Below, in pieces: positions 49,584 to 59,075 of a DNA stretch of 64,000 nt (position 1 is the stretch's first letter; the number at the start of each line of letters is the position of its first letter). Origin of the DNA: Celeribacter baekdonensis B30 (lineage in GTDB: Bacteria > Pseudomonadota > Alphaproteobacteria > Rhodobacterales > Rhodobacteraceae); the NCBI RefSeq assembly GCF_000299875.1, contig NZ_AMRK01000008.1, forward strand, positions 62,001 to 126,000, given 5' to 3'. The translations under genes and the position numbers were made by a program. The notes under the pieces were generated by a model. It was not told the origin of the DNA, made no database searches, and worked only from the letters and a program-made list of their open reading frames with translations.

Positions 49584-51713
49584 TCAGTCCTGACCCGCGC
49601 TCAGAATATCCAAAATCTCACGCGCAGCCGCCGGGATATTGGTGCCCGGGCCAAAGATCGCTTTCACCCCGGCTTTGTAGAGATACTCATAATCCTGCTG
49701 CGGGATCACGCCGCCACAGATCACGATGATCTCTTCGGCGCCTTGTTCTTTCAGCGCTTCGATCAGCTTCGGCGCGAGGGTCTTGTGACCCGCCGCTTGC
49801 GAGGAAATGCCGATGATATGCACATCGTTGTCGATGGCGTCTTGGGCGGCCTCTTCCGGGGTTTGGAACAGCGGACCAACGTCGACGTCAAAGCCGATGT
49901 CGGCAAAGGCCGTGGCGATGACTTTTGCGCCGCGATCATGGCCGTCCTGGCCCATTTTCACCACCAACATGCGCGGGCGGCGTCCCTCTTTCTCGGCAAA
50001 GGTTTCCACATCTTTTTGGATTTGGGCAAAGCCTTCATCGCCCTCATAGGCCGCGCCATAGACGCCCGCCAAGGTTTTCACTTCGGCGCGGTGGCGGCCG
50101 AACACTTTTTCCATAGCCATCGAGATTTCTCCCACGGTTGCACGGGCGCGGGCGGCATCCACCGCCAACGCAAGCAGGTTGCCCTTGCCAGATTTTGCCG
50201 CTTCTTCCAGTGCGGCCAATGTCGCCTCGACTGCCGCCCCGTCACGGCTGGCGCGGATGCTCTCCAACCGTTTGACCTGGCTGACGCGCACGGCAACGTT
50301 GTCGACGTCCAAGATGTCGATCGGGTCTTCTTTGTCCTTGCGGTATTTGTTGACGCCGACGATCACCTCGGTCCCCCGGTCGATCTGGGCCTGACGCCGG
50401 GCTGCGGTTTCCTCAATCCGCAATTTTGGCATGCCGGAATTGACCGCCTTGGTCATGCCGCCCATCTCTTCGATCTCTTCCATCAAAGCCCAGGCTTTGT
50501 CGGCCAGTTCCTTGGTCAGACTTTCAACATAGTAAGACCCCGCCAGCGGATCGACGACATGGGTGATGCCGGTTTCTTCTTGCAGGATCAACTGGGTGTT
50601 GCGGGCGATGCGGGCGGAAAATTCGGTCGGCAAAGCGATGGCTTCGTCGAGCGCATTGGTGTGCAGCGACTGCGTGCCGCCCAAGGCCGCCGACATCGCC
50701 TCATAGGCGGTGCGGATGACGTTGTTATAGGGGTCTTGTTCTTGCAGCGAGACGCCAGAGGTCTGGCAGTGCGTCCGCAACATTTTGGATTTGTCGGACT
50801 TCGGATCGAACTCTTCCATCACGCGGGTCCAAAGGTAGCGCGCGGCGCGCAGCTTGGCGGCTTCCATGAAGAAATTCATACCAATCGCAAAGAAGAACGA
50901 AAGGCGCGGCGCGAACCGGTCCACATCCATCCCGGCCTTGATCGCCGTGCGCACATATTCGCGGCCATCGGCCAGCGTAAACGCCAACTCCTGCACCAGG
51001 TTCGCGCCCGCTTCCTGCATGTGGTAGCCGGAAATCGAGATCGAGTTGAATTTCGGCATTTCATTGGCGGTGTATTCAATAATATCCGCGATGATTTTCA
51101 TCGAAGGTTCGGGCGGATAAATATAGGTGTTGCGCACCATGAACTCTTTGAGAATGTCGTTTTGGATGGTCCCGGCCAGAAGCGCCTTGTCATGGCCCTG
51201 CTCTTCGCCGGTGACAATGAAAGACGCCAAAATCGGAATAACCGCGCCGTTCATCGTCATCGAGACGGAGACTTTATCAAGCGGAATGCCATCAAACAGT
51301 ATTTTCATATCCTCGACAGAATCAATCGCCACGCCCGCTTTGCCGACATCGCCCACAACACGCGGGTGATCGGAATCATAACCGCGGTGGGTGGCCAGAT
51401 CGAAGGCGACAGAGACGCCCTGTTGGCCCGCGTCCAAGGCTTTGCGGTAAAACGCGTTTGATTCTTCAGCGGTGGAGAAGCCCGCATATTGGCGGATCGT
51501 CCAGGGCCGCCCGGCGTACATCGTCGCCTTCACGCCACGGGTGAACGGTGCCTGCCCCGGCGTATTGCCAAGGTGTTCCATGCCGACCAAATCGTCCTCG
51601 GCGTAGAGCGGCTTGACCTTGATGCCCTCGAGCGTCTCCCAGTCAAGCGTCTCAAGCGGCTTGCCCCGCAATTCTTTCTCGGCAAGCGCTTCCCACTTTT
51701 TCCTGTCCGTCAT
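49584..51713 (-). CDS. scpA: Methylmalonyl-CoA mutase (single-chain)
   Basis: This is a 709-residue B12 enzyme that converts (R)-methylmalonyl-CoA to succinyl-CoA. The N-terminal TIM-barrel domain has Tyr-Ala-Gly-Phe-Ser-Thr-Ala-Glu and Arg-Thr-His-Cys-Gln-Thr-Ser-Gly. The C-terminal cobalamin domain has Asp-Gly-His-Asp-Arg-Gly, with the His replacing the lower base, then Gly-Ile-Ser-Ser and Gly-Gly. Length is that of homodimeric mutases. The ATG at 51713 has GGAGCC upstream; the frame runs further to 51740. It is the last step of propionyl-CoA assimilation, with pccA and pccB upstream on the same strand. Confidence 0.95.
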   Translation of the reverse strand: MTDRKKWEALAEKELRGKPLETLDWETLEGIKVKPLYAEDDLVGMEHLGNTPGQAPFTRGVKATMYAGRPWTIRQYAGFSTAEESNAFYRKALDAGQQGVSVAFDLATHRGYDSDHPRVVGDVGKAGVAIDSVEDMKILFDGIPLDKVSVSMTMNGAVIPILASFIVTGEEQGHDKALLAGTIQNDILKEFMVRNTYIYPPEPSMKIIADIIEYTANEMPKFNSISISGYHMQEAGANLVQELAFTLADGREYVRTAIKAGMDVDRFAPRLSFFFAIGMNFFMEAAKLRAARYLWTRVMEEFDPKSDKSKMLRTHCQTSGVSLQEQDPYNNVIRTAYEAMSAALGGTQSLHTNALDEAIALPTEFSARIARNTQLILQEETGITHVVDPLAGSYYVESLTKELADKAWALMEEIEEMGGMTKAVNSGMPKLRIEETAARRQAQIDRGTEVIVGVNKYRKDKEDPIDILDVDNVAVRVSQVKRLESIRASRDGAAVEATLAALEEAAKSGKGNLLALAVDAARARATVGEISMAMEKVFGRHRAEVKTLAGVYGAAYEGDEGFAQIQKDVETFAEKEGRRPRMLVVKMGQDGHDRGAKVIATAFADIGFDVDVGPLFQTPEEAAQDAIDNDVHIIGISSQAAGHKTLAPKLIEALKEQGAEEIIVICGGVIPQQDYEYLYKAGVKAIFGPGTNIPAAAREILDILSAGQD

Positions 51714-51816
51714 TTCAGGCTCCTCTCCGTTTTCTGTCACCGCATCCCATATGGGGGGCGCTTAAGCTTGGTTTGGGCCTCTGGGCACCCTATATAGAGG
51801 GTATCCGGGAGGTCCG

Positions 51817-52260
51817 ATGAAACATATCTATGCCGCAGTACTGACTGCCGTTTTTCTCATGTCATCCCCCGCGCTCCAGGCGCAGGAGGTGGAATTTGTC
51901 ATCCAAGACGCCGGCGAGGTCGCGCTCTCCGAGTTCAAATGGACCCACAGGGTCTTGGTGGTTTTCGCCGACAGCCCGCTGGACCCGAGTTTTCGCGAAC
52001 AACTGGACCTTTTGGCCACGCGCCCGGAGGCGCTTTTGGAGCGCGATGTGGTGGTGATCACCGACACCGACCCGGCGGCCAGAAGCATGGTGCGCACAGA
52101 ACTGCGCCCGCGTGGATTTGGTCTTGTGATCGTCGACAAAGACGGGCGCGTGATGCTGCGCAAACCCGATCCGTGGGATGTGCGCGAAATCACCCGCGCG
52201 ATTGACAAAACGCCACTGCGGCAACAGGAAATCCAAAACGCGCTGCACGGTGGCGGCTGA
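51817..52260 (+). CDS. DUF4174 exported protein
   Basis: This 147-residue protein has a signal peptide ending Leu-Gln-Ala-Gln (about residue 23). The mature part looks thioredoxin-like (Val-Leu-Val-Val-Phe-Ala-Asp; Gly-Leu-Val-Ile-Val-Asp-Lys-Asp-Gly), but without a Cys pair. It matches DUF4174, whose function is unknown. It faces away from the mutase gene and has its own promoter. The bases 52261-52450 between it and the next gene hold nothing recognisable. Confidence 0.8.
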   Translation: MKHIYAAVLTAVFLMSSPALQAQEVEFVIQDAGEVALSEFKWTHRVLVVFADSPLDPSFREQLDLLATRPEALLERDVVVITDTDPAARSMVRTELRPRGFGLVIVDKDGRVMLRKPDPWDVREITRAIDKTPLRQQEIQNALHGGG

Positions 52261-52450
52261 GGCACTTGCGCCGCAACTGCGCGCACATCCGACACGGGGC
52301 CAGCCGCAACATCGGGGCCAACAGTGTCAGACCCAAAGACATCCTCGGGTGAACTTAAAAGGGGTGATGTGCCCAGACTGGAACACAAAGGGAGCTCTCG
52401 TACAGGCTCTCCGTCCCTCAAACCAGTATGAAGCGCGCGAAGAAGCCAGC

Positions 52451-52858
52451 TCATTCTGCCGCCTCTCTGCGCATCATTTTCGCGCCAAATATTGCAGCGC
52501 TCACAAACATTGCAACCACGAAAGCGGTCAAACTCTCGGTGTTGGCCAACCAACCCAGTCGAATGGGAAACAGACACGCCGCCACGATCGTCGCACCGAT
52601 AATGGCCGCGCGCTGCACGTCACCCATGTTTCGAATCTCTTTTGTCAAAACAGTGTAGAGCAACCAAAAGGCCGCAAAACCGAGGCCAAAAGCAACAGCA
52701 CTCAAGATCAGCAGCCAAACGTCGAGCACGAAAGCACTATGTGCCAGCATCAGTTTGCGTAAAGGCGTACCCAGATGGTGTTGAGAGACCATAAAAACCC
52801 AAAGGCCTGCGCTGGCTGAGCACAGAAAAGACACAAAATGGATCAGCCAGCGCAGCAT
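52451..52858 (-). CDS. Small membrane protein of unknown function within the propionyl-CoA block
   Basis: A 135-residue protein with four hydrophobic segments (about 5-25, 46-70, 83-102 and 108-126) and a short basic end (Lys-Met-Met-Arg-Arg-Glu). No family is recognised. It starts four bases after the stop of pccA, so it is very likely cotranscribed with it, and it lies ahead of the mutase gene, although about 740 bases and a plus-strand DUF4174 gene separate the two. A role in propionyl-CoA use is inference from position. Confidence 0.65.
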   Translation of the reverse strand: MLRWLIHFVSFLCSASAGLWVFMVSQHHLGTPLRKLMLAHSAFVLDVWLLILSAVAFGLGFAAFWLLYTVLTKEIRNMGDVQRAAIIGATIVAACLFPIRLGWLANTESLTAFVVAMFVSAAIFGAKMMRREAAE

Positions 52859-52862
52859 CGCT

Positions 52863-54860
52863 TTATTCGAACTCCATGATCACTTCGTCGACGGCCAAGC
52901 TGTCGCCCGGCGCTGCGTTGATTTTGGACACGATGCCTTTGCGTTCAGCACGCAGGATGTTTTCCATCTTCATCGCTTCAACGGTACACAGCGCTTGGCC
53001 TTCCTGGACCTCATCGCCCTCTTCGACATTCACTTTGACGATCAGACCCGGCATCGGGCAGAGCAACAATTTGGACGTGTCCGGCGGCAATTTTTCGATC
53101 ATGAATTTGGACAGTTCGGCGGCACGTGGCGAGCGGACATAGACCTTCATATCGGCATCCCGGTTGCGGATGCGGAACCCCCCCGGCGTTTTGCCCACTT
53201 TCAGCGTCAAACGGTCATCACCCATGTCGATCACGGCCAGGCTTTGACCCGGAACCCATGTGCTTTCACACCGCAATGTCTTGTCGTTGATCAACACGGT
53301 CGAGCCAGTTTTATCCGCCTCAATCGTCAGCGGGAAATCGAGATCGCCGATTTGAACGACCCACTCGTTGGGCACCACACGTTCGTGGTTGTCCATCCGC
53401 CCCGACACGCGGGTGCGGCGAATTTCGGCGACCCGGTACATCGACGCCGTGGCCGCAGCGATCCGTTCCAGATCGGCGTATGGCAGATTAACCCCTTCAA
53501 ATCCTTCGGGATATTCCTCTTCGATAAAGGCCGTGGTCATTTCGCCCGCGATGAATTTCGGGTGGTCGTAGACGGCGGAGAGAAACGGCAGGTTGTGACC
53601 GATGCCTTCGACTTCAAACCCGTCGAGCGCATTGCGCATGTTCTCAATCGCGGTTGCGCGATCCGGGCCCCAAGTGCAAAGTTTCGCAATCATCGGGTCG
53701 TAATACATGGAAATTTCGCCACCCTCATAAACGCCCGTGTCGTTGCGCACGACATTGGTGTCGGTGACAATTTCCGCCGGTGGGCGGTATGTCGACAGGC
53801 GCCCGATGGACGGCAAAAAGCCGCGATAGGGGTCTTCGGCGTAAAGACGGCTTTCCATCGCCCAGCCGTTGATTTTCACGTCGTCTTGGGTGATCGAAAG
53901 CGGCTCGCCATTGGCAACCCGGATCATCTGTTCGACCAGGTCGATGCCGGTGATCAGCTCGGTCACGGGGTGTTCCACCTGAAGCCGGGTGTTCATTTCC
54001 AAAAAGTAGAAATTGCGGTCGCCATCGACGATGAATTCCACAGTGCCCGCGGAGGCATAATCCACCGCTTTCGCGAGTGCGACGGCCTGTTCGCCCATGG
54101 CTTTGCGGGTCTCGGGATCAAGGAAAGGCGACGGGGCTTCTTCGATGACCTTTTGGTTGCGGCGTTGGATCGAACATTCGCGCTCGTTCAGATAAATCCC
54201 ATTGCCATGGGCATCGCAAAGCACCTGAATTTCGATATGGCGCGGTTGGGTGACGAATTTCTCGATGAAAATCCGGTCATCGCCAAAGGAGCTTGCGGCT
54301 TCGTTTTTGGAGGATTGAAAGCCTTCGCGGGCCTCTTCGTCCGTCCATGCGATGCGCATGCCCTTACCGCCACCACCGGCGGAGGCTTTGATCATCACCG
54401 GATAGCCGATCTGGTTGGAGATTTTCACCGCCTCATCCGCATCCGAGATCAGGCCCATATAGCCCGGAACGGTCGAAACACCGGCCTCCTGCGCCAGTTT
54501 TTTCGAGGTGATTTTGTCGCCCATGGCCTCAATCGCACCAACCGGGGGACCCACAAAGGCCACGCCTTCGGCCGCCAGAGCCTCGGCGAATTTCGAGTTC
54601 TCGGAGAGGAACCCATAGCCCGGATGCACCGCCTGCGCACCGGTCTGGCGGATCGCATCCATCACCTTGTCGATGACGATATAGGATTGGTTTGCGGGCG
54701 GCGGGCCGATGTGAACCGCCTCATCCGCCATCGCCACATGCAGGGCGTTTTTATCCGCATCGGAATAGATGGCGACCGTTTTGATCCCCATTTTCTTCGC
54801 GGTTTTCATCACACGGCAAGCAATTTCGCCGCGGTTCGCAATCAGGATCTTGTCAAACAT
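52863..54860 (-). CDS. pccA: Propionyl-CoA carboxylase alpha subunit (biotin carboxylase and carrier)
   Basis: This is a 665-residue subunit. The biotin carboxylase domain (about 1-445) has the ATP-grasp glycine loop Lys-Ala-Ser-Ala-Gly-Gly-Gly-Gly-Lys-Gly-Met and Glu-Met-Asn-Thr-Arg-Leu-Gln-Val-Glu-His. The BT linker domain follows. The C-terminal biotinyl domain has Glu-Ala-Met-Lys-Met-Glu-Asn with the biotinylated Lys. It carboxylates biotin, and PccB transfers the CO2 to propionyl-CoA, giving methylmalonyl-CoA. A strong terminator lies about 100 bases upstream of its start, between it and the small genes following pccB, so it probably has its own promoter. Confidence 0.95.
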   Translation of the reverse strand: MFDKILIANRGEIACRVMKTAKKMGIKTVAIYSDADKNALHVAMADEAVHIGPPPANQSYIVIDKVMDAIRQTGAQAVHPGYGFLSENSKFAEALAAEGVAFVGPPVGAIEAMGDKITSKKLAQEAGVSTVPGYMGLISDADEAVKISNQIGYPVMIKASAGGGGKGMRIAWTDEEAREGFQSSKNEAASSFGDDRIFIEKFVTQPRHIEIQVLCDAHGNGIYLNERECSIQRRNQKVIEEAPSPFLDPETRKAMGEQAVALAKAVDYASAGTVEFIVDGDRNFYFLEMNTRLQVEHPVTELITGIDLVEQMIRVANGEPLSITQDDVKINGWAMESRLYAEDPYRGFLPSIGRLSTYRPPAEIVTDTNVVRNDTGVYEGGEISMYYDPMIAKLCTWGPDRATAIENMRNALDGFEVEGIGHNLPFLSAVYDHPKFIAGEMTTAFIEEEYPEGFEGVNLPYADLERIAAATASMYRVAEIRRTRVSGRMDNHERVVPNEWVVQIGDLDFPLTIEADKTGSTVLINDKTLRCESTWVPGQSLAVIDMGDDRLTLKVGKTPGGFRIRNRDADMKVYVRSPRAAELSKFMIEKLPPDTSKLLLCPMPGLIVKVNVEEGDEVQEGQALCTVEAMKMENILRAERKGIVSKINAAPGDSLAVDEVIMEFE

Positions 54861-54960
54861 CCACAGTCCCTCTCCCTTTTCTCAAATCTCAGCAGAGCAC
54901 GCGCGCGGTTGCACGGGTGGTCTTTGAACTTTCTGTCATGATGGTCGGTATGGTTTTGGC

Positions 54961-55000
54961 CACAAAAAAGCTTCCCCGGCGGACCCCGCCCGGGAAGCTG
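54961..55000 (-). terminator. Strong terminator ending the pccB-side operon
   Basis: On the minus strand AGCTTCCC-G-GGCGG (54999-54986) pairs with CCGCC-G-GGGAAGCT, with one mismatch and a three-base loop, followed by TTTTTT. It lies after the small lipoprotein gene and before pccA. Confidence 0.85.
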
Positions 55001-55054
55001 TATTGTGATCGGTCAAACGGGCGCGCGGAGTGCGGGCCGGTCAGACGAATAAAG

Positions 55055-55255
55055 TTAGTTACAAACGCCCGCGTTGTCGCAATAGGTGCCCGCAAGCGCG
55101 CCCAAAGCGGCCCCGGTGAGCACATTGTTGTCAGTCGCGTCTGCGACGACAGCGCCCGCTGCGGCACCTGCAAGTGCGCGCTCCCCGTCGGTCTGCAAAC
55201 AACCGGCAAGGGCTGTAACGGAGATGAGGCCAAGAACAAGAATGGATTTGCGCAT
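55055..55255 (-). CDS. Small glycine-zipper lipoprotein
   Basis: This is a 66-residue protein with a lipoprotein signal: Val-Thr-Ala-Leu-Ala-Gly-Cys19, a proper lipobox. The mature part has the glycine-zipper pattern Ala-Gly-Ala-Ala-Ala-Gly-Ala-Val and Gly-Ala-Ala-Leu-Gly-Ala-Leu-Ala-Gly, as in small outer-membrane lipoproteins such as OsmB. It ends with two Cys residues (Cys-Asp-Asn-Ala-Gly-Val-Cys). Function is unknown. A strong terminator follows. The 358 bases upstream, 55256-55613, hold no gene I can support and probably carry its promoter. Confidence 0.8.
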   Translation of the reverse strand: MRKSILVLGLISVTALAGCLQTDGERALAGAAAGAVVADATDNNVLTGAALGALAGTYCDNAGVCN

Positions 55256-55613
55256 GTTTTTTCTGCTTCTGATGATGTTACGACTGGAGTGATTCTATCC
55301 CAGCCCGCAGCCCACGCAAAGCGACAAATGCGGCTCACCGTGAAATCGGCAAAACCAAGCCCATGTGCGCAAAAATCCGCGCGAGAAAAACCCACGCACA
55401 AAGAAGAGCGGCGAGATCCATATGGGGGACATACAGACCTCGCCAAAGGGGAAGGGTAACGGTTTTCAGAACAGGGCGAGGTGTTGCTGGTCACCTGCGT
55501 CCTGTGACTAAGATGGGGTGCATCGCCTTCGCTCGCAAGAGCATAGCCAAACCGCCCGCCAAAACTGGCAGCAGTTCGCGCAAATGCCGATGTGCCAAGC
55601 GAAAACCCGCGCA
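55256..55613. other. Intergenic stretch upstream of the lipoprotein gene
   Basis: No convincing coding frame, tRNA or strong hairpin is present. A short inverted sequence GCTCGCAAGAGC lies near 55531 without a T run. The frames that are open here lack a ribosome binding site and look non-coding. Confidence 0.5.
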
Positions 55614-56036
55614 TCAGTCCTCTTGCTCCCCGTTCCACATCTCGTCCCAATCCGGGGCTTCTTCATCCTCTTCCGAGGCGAAAATTTCGGGATAGGAGGC
55701 CATAGCGCGGCCCATATCGACCTTCAGAAGCGCCTCATAAGAGGCCGGATCGAAATCCTCGGGATCGGCGGGCACAACTTCGCGGCCAAAGAGCCAGGAC
55801 AAACGACCCGCGTCCAAATTGCCGCGCTCAAACGGCTCCTCGCCAAACTGTTCGACCAGCGCCATCAAAAACGCCGCATCGACCCGTTTGTCGAGCGCCT
55901 TGCGGTCTTTGTAACGTTCCAGCGCCTTGAGCGGCGTCACCCCTTTGGGGTTCGCGCGGCGAATGGTGAATTGGAAATCGGTTCCCGGAAACCGGCCCGG
56001 AAATCCTTTGTGTTTGGTCATATAGTCGCGTGCCAT
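55614..56036 (-). CDS. Conserved hypothetical acidic protein
   Basis: This 140-residue soluble protein begins with a basic stretch (Thr-Lys-His-Lys-Gly-Phe-Pro-Gly-Arg) and ends in a very acidic tail with Trp-Asp-Glu-Met-Trp. I do not recognise a domain. Its ATG shares one base with the stop of the RidA-like gene (TGATG), so it is translationally coupled. The position in the pccB operon gives no specific role. Confidence 0.65.
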   Translation of the reverse strand: MARDYMTKHKGFPGRFPGTDFQFTIRRANPKGVTPLKALERYKDRKALDKRVDAAFLMALVEQFGEEPFERGNLDAGRLSWLFGREVVPADPEDFDPASYEALLKVDMGRAMASYPEIFASEEDEEAPDWDEMWNGEQED

Positions 56037-56443
56037 CAGCTGTCTCCCTGATCTGGTCGGCGCGCAATGAGGTCGATCTCAACCAACGCGCCAACGGCCA
56101 ACGCGGTCACGCCCACCGTGGTACGTGCCGGAAGCCTCTCAGGCGGGAAGTAGCTTTTGTAGGTGTCATTGAACAGGGCGTAATCGCGCTCGAATTCGGT
56201 CAGGAAACACCGACATTGCATAATATGCGCCGCGCCAAGGCCCAATTCGGCCAGGATCAACAACAGATTGTCCATCACCCGGCGGGTCTGCGCCTCGATC
56301 CCCTCGGGCAGCGGTGCGTCAGGCGCGGCCGGGTCGGTCGGCATTTGCCCGGTCAGGATCACCCAACCGTCATCTTCGACCGCATGGGAAAACGGCGCGA
56401 CCGGGCGCGGGCCGTTGGAGAACATATGAAATTTCGGGGCCAT
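56036..56443 (-). CDS. RidA/YjgF-family protein
   Basis: This 135-residue protein has the RidA fold: Pro-Phe-Ser-His-Ala-Val near the start, Thr-Gly-Gln-Met-Pro, and the C-terminal Ala-Arg-Thr-Thr-Val-Gly-Val. RidA proteins hydrolyse reactive enamines or imines to ketoacids. The conserved Arg is present in Pro-Ala-Arg-Thr-Thr. It could be of the Rid subgroup associated with catabolic pathways. Coupled to the gene downstream and two bases after the gene upstream. Confidence 0.86.
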   Translation of the reverse strand: MAPKFHMFSNGPRPVAPFSHAVEDDGWVILTGQMPTDPAAPDAPLPEGIEAQTRRVMDNLLLILAELGLGAAHIMQCRCFLTEFERDYALFNDTYKSYFPPERLPARTTVGVTALAVGALVEIDLIARRPDQGDS

Positions 56444-56444
56444 G

Positions 56445-56870
56445 TTAAAACGCCTCCCATGCGCAAACTTCGCCTGCGGGCGTGACCATCGGGCGGTAGG
56501 CCTCGAACACTTGCGGGATGTCTTCCGAGGGGGCGCCGAATTCGGTCGCCTGTTCGGACAAAGAGATCACAACCATCACAGGTTTCGGCTGAGACAGGCG
56601 CGGTAAGGCGTAGCTTTGGCAAAGATACGAAAGATCGGCCTCAAGCTCCTCATAGGACATCTGGCTCAACCGGGCCCGTAATTCAGGCGCAACAAAGCGA
56701 AATCGCGCTGTCAGGCCCATCGCCGGGCGATCCATCAGGTTCTCATAAAATTCAACCGGCTGGCCTGAGGGCACGGAAAGATCTTCGCTCTCGACCGGCA
56801 TCAAATCGGCGGCGGCCGCAAAAGCCACGCAAGACGCCCCAAGGCAGAGGGTCATAAGACGGGTGATCAT
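56445..56870 (-). CDS. Small exported protein of unknown function
   Basis: This is a 141-residue protein with a signal peptide ending Phe-Ala-Ala-Ala (about residue 20). The mature part has two Cys, in Tyr-Leu-Cys-Gln-Ser-Tyr and Glu-Val-Cys-Ala-Trp, that may form a disulfide. Related proteins occur in Rhodobacteraceae but I cannot name a function. The ATG overlaps the stop of the gene upstream by four bases, so it belongs to the pccB operon. Confidence 0.7.
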   Translation of the reverse strand: MITRLMTLCLGASCVAFAAAADLMPVESEDLSVPSGQPVEFYENLMDRPAMGLTARFRFVAPELRARLSQMSYEELEADLSYLCQSYALPRLSQPKPVMVVISLSEQATEFGAPSEDIPQVFEAYRPMVTPAGEVCAWEAF

Positions 56871-57277
56871 GTGGTCCTCTCCTTGTTTGAGCCATCATCT
56901 GTGTTTGAGCCATCATCTGTGGTGGCCGTGTGGGTCTTGGCATATCTGGCCCAACGGGCGCGCAGATTTGGGTTTTCCAGAACCTCGCTCAACCGCGCCT
57001 CTGTGGCCGCCTTCGGGAACCGTCCGGCGACCGTGCCGCCAGCGGTGATTTCAAGATCGGAACCAATCGCCACGACGCGCACCACCGGGCTGAACCCGCG
57101 CAGATTTTGCAGTGCCCGCCACATGTCTTGGCGCAATTGATGAGCGATGCGCACTTTGCGCAGCCCCGCACCGCCTGAGATCACGGTTTGCACCGCAACA
57201 TCAAACTGTGCGGGCAGACGGCGCGACAAGGTCACCGCGCCATCCGCCTCAGAGATATGCCACTGACTGCGGGTCAT
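56867..57277 (-). CDS. Conserved hypothetical protein with a duplicated C-terminal hexapeptide
   Basis: This 136-residue soluble protein has basic and hydrophobic stretches (Trp-Arg-Ala-Leu-Gln-Asn-Leu-Arg-Gly-Phe; Arg-Val-Val-Ala-Ile-Gly-Ser) and ends in a low-complexity tail. The tail contains Thr-Asp-Asp-Gly-Ser-Asn twice, encoded by an 18-base tandem repeat. I recognise no family. It starts 18 bases after pccB and is likely cotranscribed with it. Confidence 0.68.
   Translation of the reverse strand: MTRSQWHISEADGAVTLSRRLPAQFDVAVQTVISGGAGLRKVRIAHQLRQDMWRALQNLRGFSPVVRVVAIGSDLEITAGGTVAGRFPKAATEARLSEVLENPNLRARWARYAKTHTATTDDGSNTDDGSNKERTT
56884..56919. repeat. 18-bp tandem duplication in a coding tail
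   Basis: TGTTTGAGCCATCATCTG occurs at 56884-56901 and again, without change, at 56902-56919. It is in frame and adds six residues to the end of the protein encoded at 56867-57277. The identity of the copies points to a recent event. Confidence 0.9.
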
Positions 57278-57295
57278 CTGTCCTCACGACCCCGC

Positions 57296-58828
57296 TTAGA
57301 GCGGGATATTGTCGTGTTTTTTCCACGGGTTCTCGAGCTTTTTATTGCGCAGAGAGGCGAAGGCCCGCGTGATGCGTTTGCGGGTCGAGCGCGGTTGGAT
57401 CACCTCGTCGATGAAGCCCCGTTCGGCGGCCACGAAAGGATTGGCAAAACGGCTCTCATAATTGGCCGTGTGATTGGCGATCTTTTCCGCATCCTTCAGA
57501 TCGGCACGATGGATGATTTCGGTGGCACCTTTGGCCCCCATCACCGCGATTTCTGCGGTCGGCCAGGCGTAGTTGAAATCCCCGCGCAGATGCTTGGATG
57601 CCATCACGTCATAGGCACCGCCATAGGCTTTGCGGGTGATCACGGTCACTTTCGGCACGGTCGCTTCGCCATAGGCAAACAACAGTTTCGCCCCATGCTT
57701 GATCACGCCGCCATATTCCTGAGAGGTGCCCGGCAAAAAGCCCGGAACATCGACGAGGGTCAAAACAGGGATTTCGAACGCATCGCAAAAGCGCACAAAC
57801 CGCGCGGCTTTTTTCGAACTGTCGATGTCGAGGCACCCGGCCAAGACCATCGGCTGGTTCGCCACCACGCCGACCGTCTGGCCTTCGAGGCGGATGAACC
57901 CGGTGATGATGTTTTTGGCGTGGTTTTCCTGAATCTCGTAAAAATCACCCTCATCCGCGATCTTGTAGATCACTTCTTTCATGTCATAGGGGGTGTTGGC
58001 ATTGTCCGGGATGATCGTGTCGAGCGAGGCATCAATCCGATCCGGCGCATCAAAGAACGGGCGCACCGGGGCTTTCTCACGGTTGTTGAGCGGCAGGAAA
58101 TCGACAAGGCGGCGCACTTCGGTCAGCGCTTCGATGTCGTTTTCAAAGGCACCATCGGCGACCGAGGATTTTTTGGTGTGGGTCGAGGCGCCCCCCAGTT
58201 CCTCGGCGGTCACCACTTCGTTGGTCACGGTTTTCACCACGTCAGGGCCGGTGACGAACATATAGGACGTGTCTTTGACCATGAAGATAAAGTCGGTCAT
58301 CGCAGGCGAATAGACCGCGCCCCCCGCGCATGGCCCCATGATCACGGAGATCTGCGGCACGACGCCGGAGGCCATGATATTGCGCTGGAACACTTCGGCA
58401 TAGCCCGCAAGGGACGCCACGCCTTCCTGAATGCGCGCCCCACCCGAGTCGTTCAGCCCGATCACAGGCGCGCCGTTTTGCACCGCCATATCCATGATCT
58501 TGACGATCTTTTCCGCGTGGGTTTCCGACAGAGACCCGCCGAACACGGTGAAATCCTGGCTGAACACATAGACCATGCGGCCATTGATCGTGCCCCAGCC
58601 GGTGATCACGCCATCGCCGTAGGGTTTGCTCTCCTCCATGCCAAAATCGGTGCAGCGATGGGTTTTGAACATGTCAAACTCTTCAAAGCTGTCCTCATCC
58701 AGCAAAAGCTCAACCCGCTCGCGTGCGGTGAGTTTGCCTTTGGCATGTTGGCTGTCGATGCGTCGCTGTCCGCCTCCCAGACGGGCCTCATTGCGGCGAT
58801 CGTGAAGTTCTTGGATGATGTCTTTCAC
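57296..58828 (-). CDS. pccB: Propionyl-CoA carboxylase beta subunit (carboxyltransferase)
   Basis: This 510-residue carboxyltransferase moves CO2 from biotin to propionyl-CoA. The two crotonase-like halves have the usual oxyanion-hole glycine pairs: Gly-Gly-Ser-Leu, Ser-Gly-Gly-Ala-Arg-Ile-Gln-Glu-Gly, [12 protein letters not shown] and Arg-Lys-Ala-Tyr-Gly-Gly-Ala-Tyr. Asp near residue 420 region, which sets propionyl over acetyl preference, cannot be placed with certainty. It is the first gene of a minus-strand operon. TTTGC/GCAAA repeats lie 75-120 bases before the ATG at 58828 and fit control by the PccR gene at 61439. Confidence 0.94.
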   Translation of the reverse strand: MKDIIQELHDRRNEARLGGGQRRIDSQHAKGKLTARERVELLLDEDSFEEFDMFKTHRCTDFGMEESKPYGDGVITGWGTINGRMVYVFSQDFTVFGGSLSETHAEKIVKIMDMAVQNGAPVIGLNDSGGARIQEGVASLAGYAEVFQRNIMASGVVPQISVIMGPCAGGAVYSPAMTDFIFMVKDTSYMFVTGPDVVKTVTNEVVTAEELGGASTHTKKSSVADGAFENDIEALTEVRRLVDFLPLNNREKAPVRPFFDAPDRIDASLDTIIPDNANTPYDMKEVIYKIADEGDFYEIQENHAKNIITGFIRLEGQTVGVVANQPMVLAGCLDIDSSKKAARFVRFCDAFEIPVLTLVDVPGFLPGTSQEYGGVIKHGAKLLFAYGEATVPKVTVITRKAYGGAYDVMASKHLRGDFNYAWPTAEIAVMGAKGATEIIHRADLKDAEKIANHTANYESRFANPFVAAERGFIDEVIQPRSTRKRITRAFASLRNKKLENPWKKHDNIPL

Positions 58829-58901
58829 GGGTGGGCCTCCTCGTCATTTCAGGGCGCACCTTACGCGGGCAAAGCTCCGCATCAAAGCAGAGTCTGGCAG
58901 A

Positions 58902-58949
58902 TTTGCAAACTATGCAAAATAATTTTTTTGCTAATCGCAAATTCGCAAA
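58902..58949. promoter_or_regulatory. Candidate PccR operator before pccB
   Basis: The stretch has TTTGCAAA (58902-58909), TATGCAAA (58911-58918), TTTGC-TAATC-GCAAA (58927-58941) and TTCGCAAA (58942-58949). Such TTTGCAAA half-sites are the known target type of Rhodobacter sphaeroides PccR. The spacing here varies. It lies 75-120 bases before the pccB start, in an unusually AT-rich part. Confidence 0.7.
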
Positions 58950-59075
58950 TATTCGGCCCTGAAAATTGGAGTGGCAGATTTGTGCCGACCGCAAAATCTA
59001 CCCCCTTGGGTCTCCCCTCTCACGACTGATACCCTCACAGCAATGATCAAGACGATCTCTTTGTATGAGGCATAT

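Noticed and set aside
52995-54941. Long plus-strand open frame opposite pccA, and similar frames opposite pccB (57188-59029) and the mutase (49548-51461)
   Set aside because: They are antisense shadows of conserved genes with no ribosome binding site and no recognisable family.
55363-55695. Small plus-strand gene before the lipoprotein gene
   Set aside because: It overlaps a conserved minus-strand gene, lacks a ribosome binding site and its translation has low-complexity, antisense-like composition.
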